Source: Novacetimonas pomaceti (lineage in GTDB: Bacteria; Pseudomonadota; Alphaproteobacteria; Acetobacterales; Acetobacteraceae). From it: 64,000 nt of DNA. The notes below the pieces were generated by a model. That model did not search any database, was not told the origin of the DNA, and saw only the letters and a list, made by a program, of their open reading frames with translations. Both the position numbers and the translations under genes were made by a program. Shown here piece after piece: positions 16,476 to 26,000 of the stretch. The stretch lies in the NCBI RefSeq assembly GCF_003207955.1, contig NZ_NOXG01000001.1:124001-188000 (forward strand), given 5' to 3'. The stretch's first letter is position 1; each line of letters begins with the position of its first letter.

Positions 16476-17495
16476 TTGGTCCTCCAGAAAAACTGGCAAT
16501 CCCTGATCAAGCCGGAAAAACTGGAAGTTGAACCGGGGGCAGAGCCGTCGCGCACGGCGACTGTCGTTGCGGAACCGCTGGAACGTGGTTTCGGCATGAC
16601 GCTCGGCAATGCGATCCGTCGGGTTCTGCTGTCCTCCCTTCAGGGGGCGGCGGTTACGGCGATCCAGATTGACGGCGTTCTGCACGAGTTCTCTTCTGTC
16701 GCGGGTGTGCGTGAGGATGTCACCGACATCGTCCTGAACATCAAGCAGCTTGCCCTGCGCATGCATGGCGAGGGACCGAAGCGCATGGTCCTGACCGCGA
16801 CGGGTCCGGGCGAAGTCCGCGCGGGCCAGATCCAGACCGGCCATGATATCGAGGTGATGAACCCCGACCTCGTGATCTGCACGCTTGATGAAGGCGTGAA
16901 GTTCGGGATGGAATTCACGGTCAACATGGGCAAGGGCTATGTTCCCGCGGCGGCCAACCGGCCGGAAGATGCGCCGATCGGGCTTATCCCCATCGATGCC
17001 ATCTATTCCCCGGTGCGTCGCGTGTCCTACAAGGTCGAGCAGACCCGCGTGGGACAGGTGACGGATTATGACCGCCTGCTGCTGACGGTGGAAACCAACG
17101 GCGCGGTCACGCCCGAGGATGCGGTGGCCCTGGCGGCGCGCATTCTTCAGGACCAGCTGCAGCTGTTCATCAATTTTGACGAGCCGCGCACCGTCCGCAC
17201 CGAGGAGCCGCAGGACGACCTGCCGTTCAACCGCAACCTGCTGCGCAAGGTTGATGAGCTTGAACTGTCGGTCCGCAGCGCGAACTGCCTCAAGAACGAC
17301 AACATCGTCTATATTGGCGATCTGGTTCAGAAGACCGAGCAGGAAATGCTCCGTACCCCGAATTTCGGGCGGAAGTCTCTGAACGAAATCAAGGAAGTCC
17401 TGACCGCCATGGGGCTTTCGCTGGGTATGAACGTTCCGGCATGGCCGCCGGAGAACATTGAAGATCTGGCAAAGAGGCTCGACGAGCCGTTCTGA
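16476..17495 (+). CDS. rpoA: DNA-directed RNA polymerase subunit alpha
   Basis: Alpha (339 residues) assembles RNA polymerase through its N-terminal domain and contacts UP elements and activators through its C-terminal domain. It starts MVLQKNWQSLIKPEKLE, and the first codon is TTG with GAAAGG upstream. ERGFGMTLGNAIRRVLLSSL is the N-terminal signature. ELSVRSANCLKNDNI contains the arginine and asparagine that bind DNA in alpha-CTD. Confidence 0.98.
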   Translation: MVLQKNWQSLIKPEKLEVEPGAEPSRTATVVAEPLERGFGMTLGNAIRRVLLSSLQGAAVTAIQIDGVLHEFSSVAGVREDVTDIVLNIKQLALRMHGEGPKRMVLTATGPGEVRAGQIQTGHDIEVMNPDLVICTLDEGVKFGMEFTVNMGKGYVPAAANRPEDAPIGLIPIDAIYSPVRRVSYKVEQTRVGQVTDYDRLLLTVETNGAVTPEDAVALAARILQDQLQLFINFDEPRTVRTEEPQDDLPFNRNLLRKVDELELSVRSANCLKNDNIVYIGDLVQKTEQEMLRTPNFGRKSLNEIKEVLTAMGLSLGMNVPAWPPENIEDLAKRLDEPF

Positions 17496-17528
17496 TCCTC
17501 TGAACCGGAAAGACAGGAAGACTACATC

Positions 17529-17954
17529 ATGCGTCACGGTGTTGCTGGCCGGAAGCTCGGCGTTACCTCGTCCCATCGACAGGCCATGTTTCGGAACATG
17601 GCCGTCGCACTGATCAAGCACGAACAGATCACGACCACCCTGCCCAAGGCAAAGGAACTGCGTCCGGTCGTCGAAAAGCTGATCACCCTTGGCAAGCGGG
17701 GCAACCTGCATGCCCGTCGGCAGGCCTTTGCGCAGCTTCGTGACGACACGATCGTGTCCAAGCTGTTCTCGGCCGTGGCTGAACGTTACAAGACCCGCGC
17801 TGGCGGCTATACCCGCGTCCTGCGCGCCGGTGTCCGTCATGGCGACGCGGCCGACATGGCCGTGATCGAACTGGTCGATCGCGACGTGACGGCCAAGGGC
17901 AAGGACAGTGGTCCGCGCCCTGTGGCTGAAGACAAGGAAGACCTGGCGGCCTGA
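17529..17954 (+). CDS. rplQ: 50S ribosomal protein L17
   Basis: L17 (141 residues) is a 50S protein near the tunnel exit. It begins MRHGVAGRKLGVTSSHRQAM and contains RGNLHARRQAFAQL and TRAGGYTRVLRAGVRHGD. The acidic tail is somewhat longer than in E. coli. It ends the ribosomal block and is followed by an intrinsic terminator. Confidence 0.98.
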   Translation: MRHGVAGRKLGVTSSHRQAMFRNMAVALIKHEQITTTLPKAKELRPVVEKLITLGKRGNLHARRQAFAQLRDDTIVSKLFSAVAERYKTRAGGYTRVLRAGVRHGDAADMAVIELVDRDVTAKGKDSGPRPVAEDKEDLAA

Positions 17955-17971
17955 CCGTCACGGGAAACCTG

Positions 17972-18001
17972 AAAAAGCCCGGCTTCGGCCGGGCTTTTTT
18001 T
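17972..18001 (+). terminator. Intrinsic terminator after rplQ
   Basis: AAAAAGCCCGGC, a TTCG tetraloop and GCCGGGC form a GC-rich stem followed by seven T residues. This is a textbook Rho-independent terminator that closes the ribosomal gene block. Confidence 0.95.
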
Positions 18002-18072
18002 ATGGCGCGTGTCCATAACCGTCCAAATCTGCGTTGTCTCCGGTTTATTTCCTGTTTCACATCGTCTAATGA

Positions 18073-18102
18073 ATGACGCTATATCTTATTAACGATTATA
18101 TT
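18073..18102 (+). promoter_or_regulatory. Possible promoter of the ABC importer operon
   Basis: TATATT (18097-18102) is a good -10. The best -35 candidate is ATGACG (18073-18078) at 18-nt spacing, a partial match. It lies just upstream of the substrate-binding protein gene in an AT-rich stretch. Confidence 0.4.
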
Positions 18103-18119
18103 CCGGTAATTTCTCGGGA

Positions 18120-19169
18120 ATGCGGGCGATGGCAAGGTCTCTCTTTTCACGATTTGGAACGTATGTTTTCGCGGCGATAATGGCCTTGGGCACGCAGGCG
18201 CATGCGGCGTCAGTGGTGCGCGTCGGCTATATTCCTGTCCTGGGGTCTGCCCCGCTGTTTGTCATGGATGGCAGGCATTGGGCTGCGGATGCCGGCATCG
18301 ACATGCAGCTTGTGCGGTTCCAGTCCGGTCCGCAGGCGATTCAGGCGCTGGCCGCGGGCAAGATCGATGCTTATGTCGCCGGTGTACTGCCGCTGCTGCA
18401 GGCGCGCGCCCATGGCGTGAACGTGAAGGTGGTCGCCAGCGCGGCGATCGAGGAGCTGGAGGTGATGGTGCGCGGCCAGCTGGCGCAGGACCTGCCGGAA
18501 ACGCCGACGCAGCCGATCGAGGGCGCGGCCCTGAAACAGCGGTTTGACGATTTCGCCCGCACCACCAATCGCAAGGCGAAGATCGGCGCCCAGCCACTGG
18601 GTTCGGTGCCGGATTCCATGCTGCGGTACTGGCTGAAGGCCCGTAACGACCTTGATCCCGCCCAGACCGCCGATATCGTTGGTGTTGACCTGGACGCGGA
18701 ACAGCAGGCGTTCCTTGCCGGGGCCGTGGATGCCGCCGTCCTGCGCGAACCGACCCTGACGCTTGTGCGCCATCGCCTGCCGCAGGCGCGTATCCTTGCC
18801 ACGGGGCACGACATGATGCCGGGACAGCCGGGATCGGTGCTTGCGATCCTGAACGAGGACGCCCCGGATCGCGCAGAATGGAAGGACAAATTCCTTGCGG
18901 CGTTTGTCCGCGCGACCGACCTGCTGGCCCATTCCCCGGACGAGGCGGTTCCCTATGTAAGAAGTGCGCTGGCGGGGGGAATGCTGCCACAGGCGATCGT
19001 GCAGGAAGCCCTGCGCGCCTCGGCCTCCCATTACGTGTCGGATCCCTCCACCATTGTCGAATCCGTAACAAAGCTGCAGGATTTCGAGGTCCAGACCGGC
19101 CTTCTGCGTAATGCGCAGCCGGTGGGCGACCTGTTTGATCTGGAAAGTTATCGGCACCTTGGCAAATGA
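18120..19169 (+). CDS. ABC importer substrate-binding protein, SsuA/TauA/NrtA-like
   Basis: This 349-residue protein looks like a periplasmic binding protein of the nitrate/sulfonate/taurine family. A signal peptide ends near residue 29 (TQAHAAS). The mature part starts VRVGYIPVLGSAPLFVMDG, the usual first strand and loop of the SsuA/TauA fold, and QALAAGKIDAYVAGVLPLLQA follows. The permease start overlaps its stop (ATGA). The ligand cannot be read from the sequence; sulfonates, nitrate, a thiamine precursor or similar small compounds are all possible. An in-frame ATG at 18129 is an alternative start. Confidence 0.85.
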   Translation: MRAMARSLFSRFGTYVFAAIMALGTQAHAASVVRVGYIPVLGSAPLFVMDGRHWAADAGIDMQLVRFQSGPQAIQALAAGKIDAYVAGVLPLLQARAHGVNVKVVASAAIEELEVMVRGQLAQDLPETPTQPIEGAALKQRFDDFARTTNRKAKIGAQPLGSVPDSMLRYWLKARNDLDPAQTADIVGVDLDAEQQAFLAGAVDAAVLREPTLTLVRHRLPQARILATGHDMMPGQPGSVLAILNEDAPDRAEWKDKFLAAFVRATDLLAHSPDEAVPYVRSALAGGMLPQAIVQEALRASASHYVSDPSTIVESVTKLQDFEVQTGLLRNAQPVGDLFDLESYRHLGK

Positions 19170-19930
19170 GACCTGACAGGACATCACTGACGCGGCTGGG
19201 ACTGGGCGTACTGGGGCTGCTGATCCTGTTCGGAAGCTGGGAGGCCATTGTCAGGCTGGGATGGGTGCCTGCGGGGCTGCTGCCGGCTCCGTCCTCCCTC
19301 GGGCCGGCATGGCTGGATGAAGTGCGCAACGGGGCGTGGCAGGCGGCCATTCGCGACAGCCTGACGCATTATGTGCTGGGGCTGGTGATCGGGTCGGTGC
19401 TGGGGGCGCTGGTCGGCCTGCTGTGCGGGGCGGTTCCGGTGCTGGACGCGCTGCTGGCGGGCGTGGTGCGGGTCCTGCGTCCCATTCCCGGTCTGGCATG
19501 GGTGCCTTTTGCGATCCTGTGGTTCGGGCTGAACACGGCGGGCGCGACCTTCGTCATCGCGATTTCGGTCTTCTGGATCAATTTCTATGCCGCCTATGGC
19601 GCGGTGCAGTCGATTGATCCCGACCTGTATGAGGTCGCGGCCGCCTTTGGCCATGGCAGCTTTGTCGGGCGCCTGACGAAGGTTGTGCTGCCGGCGTCCG
19701 CGCCGGGGCTGCTGGCGGGGTTGCGGACCGGACTGGGGCAGGCGTGGATGTCGGTGGTCGCGGCCGAACTGTTTGGCGTGCCGGGAATCGGCGCGCGCAT
19801 GATGCAGGCCTCCAGCCTGCTGGCGACCGATCTGGTCGTGGTCTATATGCTCACGATGGCGCTTCTGTATGCATTGACGGACATGCTGTTCATGGTCGTG
19901 CGCAGGCGCCTGCTGGGATGGCAGGGATAG
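19166..19930 (+). CDS. ABC importer permease, SsuC/TauC-like
   Basis: This 254-residue inner-membrane permease has about six hydrophobic segments. The cytoplasmic coupling loop is visible in YEVAAAFGHGSFVGRLTKVVLP near residues 150-175, the EAA motif that docks on the ATPase. It overlaps the binding-protein gene by 4 nt, so the two are co-expressed. Substrate unknown, as for its partner. Confidence 0.88.
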   Translation: MRPDRTSLTRLGLGVLGLLILFGSWEAIVRLGWVPAGLLPAPSSLGPAWLDEVRNGAWQAAIRDSLTHYVLGLVIGSVLGALVGLLCGAVPVLDALLAGVVRVLRPIPGLAWVPFAILWFGLNTAGATFVIAISVFWINFYAAYGAVQSIDPDLYEVAAAFGHGSFVGRLTKVVLPASAPGLLAGLRTGLGQAWMSVVAAELFGVPGIGARMMQASSLLATDLVVVYMLTMALLYALTDMLFMVVRRRLLGWQG

Positions 19931-19973
19931 GATGGACATGGCGATGCCCGATAGGGGGACAAAGGGCGATACG

Positions 19974-20747
19974 ATGGTCCACCTGTCCGATATCGGCCTG
20001 TCCCATGACAGGGGAAAGAATTTCATCCTGCGTCATGTGGACCTGACGATCGACAAGGGCCAGTTCGTGGCCCTGCTGGGTCCGTCGGGGGTGGGCAAAT
20101 CCACCTTGTTGCGGGTCATCATGGGACTGACCCCACCGACCGAGGGACAGGTCAGCCTGACGCCCCCGGCCTCGCCCATCGGGCGTTCGACCGCCCTGGT
20201 GTTTCAGGATGCCAAGCTGATGCCGTGGCGCACGGTGCGCCAGAATGTGGAGCTGGGGCTCGAAGGGGTGGGCCTGTCGCGGGCGGAGCGCCATGCGCGC
20301 GCGATGGCGTCGCTGGAACTGGTCGGGCTGGCGGACCGGGCGGATCGCTGGCCCCGGCAGCTGTCGGGCGGGCAGCGCCAGCGCGTCGGCGTGGCGCGGG
20401 CCCTGACGGTGGAGCCTGACCTGCTGCTGATGGATGAACCCTTTGGCGCGTTGGACGCCATCACCCGCAGCGCCCTTCAGGACGAGCTGCTGCGGATATG
20501 GGCGCAGACGCACAAGACCGTGCTGTTCGTGACCCATGATATTGACGAGGCCCTGATCCTTGCGGACAGGATCATTGTCCTGTCGGGCCATCCCGCGTCG
20601 GTGCGGGGCGATTTCATGGTGGGGCCGCGTCCGCGCGACCGTTCATCGCCCGCGACGCAGGCGCTGGTCGAACGGCTGAAGGCGCTGATCGCCGGGGAGC
20701 CTGACCCCGGCGACCGTCCGGCCTACTGGCAGGCATCGGAAATCTGA
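19974..20747 (+). CDS. ABC importer ATP-binding protein, SsuB/TauB-like
   Basis: This ATPase (257 residues from this start) powers the importer. It shows Walker A GPSGVGKST, Q-loop VFQDAKLMPW, signature LSGGQRQRVGVARAL, Walker B LLLMDEPFGALD and the switch histidine in FVTHDIDEAL. I chose ATG 19974, which has AAAGGG 7 nt upstream and gives the usual family length. ATG 19932, just after the permease stop, would add 14 residues. Confidence 0.9.
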   Translation: MVHLSDIGLSHDRGKNFILRHVDLTIDKGQFVALLGPSGVGKSTLLRVIMGLTPPTEGQVSLTPPASPIGRSTALVFQDAKLMPWRTVRQNVELGLEGVGLSRAERHARAMASLELVGLADRADRWPRQLSGGQRQRVGVARALTVEPDLLLMDEPFGALDAITRSALQDELLRIWAQTHKTVLFVTHDIDEALILADRIIVLSGHPASVRGDFMVGPRPRDRSSPATQALVERLKALIAGEPDPGDRPAYWQASEI

Positions 20748-20872
20748 ATTCCAGCCGTCATGATGGACACCGCGCCTTCTCCCCGACATGATGGCATGAT
20801 CGATCCGGGCGTGGGACGGGAATGCGTCACGCAGGTCCCGCCCCATGGATAACCGGCAGAGGAGTAACGGAT

Positions 20873-21091
20873 ATGAATGAATTCGAAGCACAGCTGGAAG
20901 AAGGCGTGGGCCGCCTGCAGGATGGCATGAGCGGCCTGGCCGGTGGAAATGGCCCGCGCGTGGGCGGCGTCAGGGGATTGGGTGGCGTATGTGATACGGT
21001 GCGTGACCTGACGGCGGATCGGCCACTGTTCGCGCTGCTGGGCGCGACGATCGGCGCGTTTGTCGCGACGATGCTGTGGCGGCGTCGCTAG
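20873..21091 (+). CDS. Small membrane-anchored CsbD/DUF883-like protein
   Basis: This 72-residue protein has an acidic helical N-terminus (LEEGVGRLQDGMSGLAGG) and one C-terminal hydrophobic segment ending in WRRR. The layout matches the protein at 32569-32871 (EQGVGRIKDAAGGLTG, then RERPLASLG and a membrane segment), so the two look like distant paralogues. Members of the family are ElaB/YqjD-like ribosome-associated or stress proteins. I chose ATG 20873 because of GAGGAG upstream. Confidence 0.6.
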   Translation: MNEFEAQLEEGVGRLQDGMSGLAGGNGPRVGGVRGLGGVCDTVRDLTADRPLFALLGATIGAFVATMLWRRR

Positions 21092-21182
21092 GGCGGGACT
21101 GTCTTTTCAGGTGTGATGCGCGGGCAACTTCGCCGGAACATGCCGCGTTCAGAAACGATATGAGGGAGCAGGACATTATATC

Positions 21183-21359
21183 ATGCTGAAACTGGCATTG
21201 TTCTTTCTGGTGGTCTCGCTGATCGCTGGGATATTCGGGTTTACCGGCATTTCCGCCGTGTCGGCGGGGATGGCCAAAATCCTGTTTTTCATCGCCATCC
21301 TGGCGTTCGTCATCGTCCTGCTGCTTGTGATTCTCTCGGCCAGGTCGCTGTTCAACTAG
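21183..21359 (+). CDS. DUF1328 small membrane protein (YtjA-like)
   Basis: This 58-residue protein begins MLKLALFFLVVSLIAGIFGF and has two hydrophobic segments with the FTGISAVSAGMAKILFFI centre typical of the DUF1328/YtjA family. The function of the family is unknown, though members are often near stress genes. It is followed by an intrinsic terminator. Confidence 0.85.
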   Translation: MLKLALFFLVVSLIAGIFGFTGISAVSAGMAKILFFIAILAFVIVLLLVILSARSLFN

Positions 21360-21420
21360 GCATGGCCACCTGCGACGGATGACCCGCCCCGGCCACCCGC
21401 GCCGCGCGTTGCGGCATATG

Positions 21421-21451
21421 AAGGTCCCCGGTCGTGCCGGGGGCCTTTTTT
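21421..21451 (+). terminator. Intrinsic terminator after the DUF1328 gene
   Basis: AAGGTCCCCGG and CCGGGGGCCTT form an 11-bp stem with one G-U pair and a TCGTG loop, running into a T-tract. The T-tract overlaps the stop of the convergent efflux gene, so the hairpin may also slow transcripts arriving on the minus strand. Confidence 0.9.
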
Positions 21452-23036
21452 ACTGGTTCTTGTCCTTCTGGATGAAGGACGGCAGGAAGGGATTGTCCTT
21501 CTGCAGGGATGCCTTCGTCGGCAGGCGCGAAACATCCCATCCCCCGCCAAGGGCTTCCACCAGATTCACGCTGTCCACCACGCGCTGCTGCTGGATCGAC
21601 AGGACATTTTCCGCGTCACTCAGGGCCGATGTCTCGTTGGTGATGACGGTGGTGTAAATCTGGGTGCCGGCCTTGTACTGGTTCAGCGAAACCTCAACCG
21701 CGCGGTTGGCGAAGTCCAGCGCCTTTTCCTGCTGTTCCTGCTCCTGCGCAAGGATGCGCAGGTTCGACAGGCTGTCTTCCGTCGTCTGCAATGCGGACAG
21801 GACCGTCTGCCGGTAGGTGGCGACGGCGTTGTCGTACTGGGCGTTCGCCTCATGCACGGCGGCGGTGCGCGACCCGCCGGAGAACAGCGTTTCCGTGGCC
21901 GATGCCCCCAGCGACCAGATGCGGTTGGCCGCGCTCATCAGCGACGTCACCGGATCGCCGCCACTCTGCTCGTAACTGGCATTGATGGTGATGTCGGGGA
22001 AGAACGCGGCGATATCCGCCCCGATCTGCGCGTTGTACTGTTCCATCGTCCGTTCCGCCGCCGCGATGTCGGGCCGGCGCTGCAGCAGGTCGGCCGGCAC
22101 GGTGACCGGAATGGGCGGGATGGTCCGCGTCAGTTCACCCGGCGTGATGGTCACATCCGCCGGGGGCTTGCCGATCAGGACCGCAATGGCATGTTCATAC
22201 TGTGCCCGCGCAACGCCGGTCTGCACCAGTGCGGCGCGGTTCTGTTCCAGCGTCGTGCGGGCCTGCAGGACGGAGGTCGGGTCGGCGGTTCCGGCCTGGT
22301 ACTGGTTTTCCGTGATCTGGAGCGCCTGTTCATTGAAATGGACATAGCGGTCCAGAAGATCGTGCAGCGAGTCCTGGTAACGCAGGTTGAAATACGCCGT
22401 CGCCAGCTGCGCCTGATAGGACAGGGTGGCGTTGGCAAGGTCGGCGGCGCTGGCCTGCGCCGCGGTGACCTGTTCCTGGATCTGGCGGCGGATCTTGCCC
22501 CAGACATCAAGGTCCCAGCTGGCGGACGGGCCGATATCATAGGTGTTGTACTGGCTTTTCCCGTAAAGCGAGCTGCCTGACGAGGATAGCGACCCCGCGC
22601 CATGCGCGTTGCGGTTGAAGCCGAGGCTGCCGCTGATGGTGGGGAAAAGCTGTGCCCGCACGCTGTTGATCAGGGCGCGCGCGTTGCGGTAGTTCGCCTC
22701 GTATTCCTTGACGTTCTGGTTCGATATCTCGACCTGCGATTCCAGGTTGTTGAGGATGGGATCGTTATAGATCGTCCACCAGGCATGCTTGGGCAGGGCG
22801 GCCATCTGCGGGTTGGCCCGTTCCCATCCCGGTGCGGGCTGCAGTTCCTTGAACCGCGCGGACACGATGGCGGCGGGACGGTGATAGTTCGGGCCGACCA
22901 TGCACCCAGTCAGCAGGACAATCGGCAGGGCCAGCGGCGCGACCCGCCGCAGGGTCCGCCGCGCGCGTGCCTGACGGCGGGAACGGGCGGCACGAGCGGA
23001 CGGGCAGGTGCCATGGGATGGCAGGGAGTGTGTCAT
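21450..23036 (-). CDS. Outer-membrane efflux lipoprotein, NodT/OprM family
   Basis: This 528-residue protein is the outer-membrane channel of a tripartite efflux pump. A signal sequence ends in the lipobox LLTGC, with the lipidated cysteine near residue 45 after an arginine-rich leader, followed by MVGPNYHRPA, the NodT-family hallmark. Two repeated coiled-coil halves are visible around residues 180-260 and 385-465. It is the last gene of the minus-strand adaptor-pump-pump-channel operon and lies 5 nt after the second pump gene. Confidence 0.93.
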   Translation of the reverse strand: MTHSLPSHGTCPSARAARSRRQARARRTLRRVAPLALPIVLLTGCMVGPNYHRPAAIVSARFKELQPAPGWERANPQMAALPKHAWWTIYNDPILNNLESQVEISNQNVKEYEANYRNARALINSVRAQLFPTISGSLGFNRNAHGAGSLSSSGSSLYGKSQYNTYDIGPSASWDLDVWGKIRRQIQEQVTAAQASAADLANATLSYQAQLATAYFNLRYQDSLHDLLDRYVHFNEQALQITENQYQAGTADPTSVLQARTTLEQNRAALVQTGVARAQYEHAIAVLIGKPPADVTITPGELTRTIPPIPVTVPADLLQRRPDIAAAERTMEQYNAQIGADIAAFFPDITINASYEQSGGDPVTSLMSAANRIWSLGASATETLFSGGSRTAAVHEANAQYDNAVATYRQTVLSALQTTEDSLSNLRILAQEQEQQEKALDFANRAVEVSLNQYKAGTQIYTTVITNETSALSDAENVLSIQQQRVVDSVNLVEALGGGWDVSRLPTKASLQKDNPFLPSFIQKDKNQ

Positions 23037-23041
23037 CCGGG

Positions 23042-26000
23042 TCAGGAATCCTGTTTGGAAAGGTTTGTGCGGGAGGAGGAAAGGCCAGATGTCAGGCGAA
23101 GATAACGTTGGCGGAACGATGCGCCAAGGCGATCAAGGTAAAGATAGACGACGGGCGTCGTGTAAAGCGTCAGCGCCTGGCTGACGATCAGGCCGCCCAC
23201 GATGGCGATGCCCAGCGGACGGCGCAGTTCCGATCCGTATCCATGGCCGAATATCAGCGGAAGCGCGCCAAGGGCGGCGGCGAAGGTGGTCATCATGATG
23301 GGGCGGAAACGCATCAGGCAGGCGGTGCGGATGGCCTCCAGCGGGGTATGGCCCTCGCGCTCCGCCGTGATGGCGAAATCCACCAGCATGATGGCATTTT
23401 TCTTCACGATGCCGATCAGCAGGATCACCCCGATCATCGCGATCAGGGAAAATTCCTCGCCAAAGACCTGCAGCGCCAGCAGCGCCCCGACCCCGGCGGA
23501 GGGCAGGGTGGACAGGATCGTGAAGGGATGGACATAGCTTTCATACAGGATGCCCAGCGTCATGTAGACGGCAGCCAGCGCCGCAAGGATCAGCAGGGGT
23601 TCGTTGTTCACCGATTTCTGGAACTGTGCCGCGTTCCCCGCGAAGCTGCCCTGGATGTTAGAGGGCATGTGCAGGCGGACCATTTCCTCATGCATGATCT
23701 GCACCGCCTGGCTTAAGGACACGCCATTGGCGAGGTTGAACGAAACGGTGGTGGAGACCGACTGCCCCTGATGGTTGACGCTGAGTGCCGTAAGGGTCGG
23801 CTTTGGCGTGGCGACAAGCGTCAGCGGCACCATGGTTTCCGAGTTTGTGGACACGGCGGAGCCGGAGGACGTGCTGTTGCCCCCCGCCAGCGTGTTGGCG
23901 ATCTGGTTGCGAAAGGACTGCGCGCTGAGCTGCGATTCCGTGCTGCCGGTGTCGGTGCGCACCCGCACGGTGTTCGACTGCGTGCCGCCGCCCGCGGTGC
24001 CCCCCGCGACGCTGACCCATACCTGCTTGAGCGTCGTCGGGTCCTGCCAGAAGCGGGGCTGGACTTCCATGACCACGCGATACTGGTTCAGCGGGTTATA
24101 GATGACCGAGGCCGCGCGCTGCCCGTACGCATCGTACAGCGTATTGGAAATCAGCTGTGGCGTGATGTTGACGCGGCTGGAAGTATCGCGGTCGATCGAT
24201 ACCTGCAGGGCGTCGCCCCCCTGCTGCACATCGGACGAGATGTCGGTCAGTTCCCGATGGCGCTGCAGCGCCGTGACCAGCCGGGGCGTCCACTGATACA
24301 GGTCGGAAGAGGAATCCGACTGGAGCGAATACTGGTACGCCGCATTGCTCTGCCGTCCGCCCATGCGCAGCGCCCCGGGGGCCGAGGCATAGAAACGCGC
24401 GCCGACCATGTTGCGCAGGCGGCGGTTGATCCGCGCGATGGTGACCGCCGGGGTATCGTTGCGTTCGGACTTGTCCTTGAGGATGACGAACAGGTTGGCC
24501 TGGTTGGATGATCCCCGCCCACCCATGAACCCCATCACGCGCGAGACGTCGCGATCCGCCATGATGGCCTTCTGCACCGTGTCGATCTTGCCCTGCATCG
24601 CCTGGAAGGAGATGGATTCGTCGCCCATAAGGTGGCCCATCAGCATGCCGGTGTCGGAATCCGGGAACAGGCCCTTGGGCATCTTGATGAACAGGGCGGC
24701 CATCAGCACGATGGTCAGCGGCAGCGACATGACCGTCAGGCGGCGATGCGCCAGCGCGATTTCAAGCGTCCGGGCATAGGTCTGCTGCAGTCCCGTCAGC
24801 CCGCGTTCCAGCAGCGCCGCAATCCGGCCGGTCTTTCCCGTGGCCGAGGCATGCACCGTCTCGCGCGACAGGAAGCGCGACGTCAGCATCGGCGTCAGCG
24901 TCAGCGACAGGACCATGGAAATGACGATGGTCACCGACATCGTCATCGCGAATTCATGGAACAGGCGCCCCGCCACGCCCGAAAGCAGCAGGATCGGCAG
25001 GAATACCGCAATCAGCGACACCGTGATCGACATGACCGTAAAGGCGACTTCCTGCGCGCCCAGCAGGGTCGCCTGCATCCGGTCCATCCCGGCCTCCAGG
25101 TGGCGGCTGATGTTTTCGACCACGACGATCGCGTCATCGACGACAAACCCGGTGGAGACCGTCAGCGCCATGAGTGAAAGGTTGTCGAGCGAATAGCCAA
25201 GGAATTTCATCGCGGCGAAGGTCGCGATGATGGAGGTCGGCACGACGATGGCCGGCACGATGGTGATCCGCCATGAATGCAGGAACACCAGCACCACGAC
25301 GACCACCAGCACGACGGACATCACCAGCGTGAACTGCGTGTCCTCCAGCGCCGCGCGGATGGTGGTGGACCGGTCCATCATGTTCGACAGGTTCACATCG
25401 GCCGGCAGCGCGCTGCGCAGGGCAGGGATTTCCGCGCGGATCTGGTCATTGGTGCTGATGATGTTCGCGCCGGCCTGCGCAAAGATGATGGCCAGGACGG
25501 CGGGCTGGCGGTTCACGTAACCGGCGTTGCGCACGTCCTCCACCCCGTCCATGACATAGGCGACATCGGCAAGGCGCACCGGACGGCTGTCGTGATAGGC
25601 GATGATGAGGTCGCGATACGCCTGCGCGTTATGCACCTGGTCATTGGTCGCAAGGGTATAGCGGTAATTGCCGTGGTCGATGAATCCCTTGGGCGTATGG
25701 GCATTGGCCGAGGCGAGCGCCGCGCGCACGTCCTCGAACCCGATGCCGAATTTATAGAGCGCGAGCGGATTCATCTCCACCCGCACCGCAGGCAGCGAAC
25801 TGCCGCCGACCTCCACCTCGCCCACGCCGGAAATCTGCGACAGGTGCTGCTGCAACACGTTGGAGGCAAGGTCATACAGCTGCGCCGCCGTGCGGGTCTT
25901 TGACGTCAGCGCAAGGATCATGATCGGCGCGCCGTTGGGATTGGCCTTGAAATAGCTGGGATTCTGCCGCAGCGATGTCGGCAGGTCCGCATGGGCGGCC

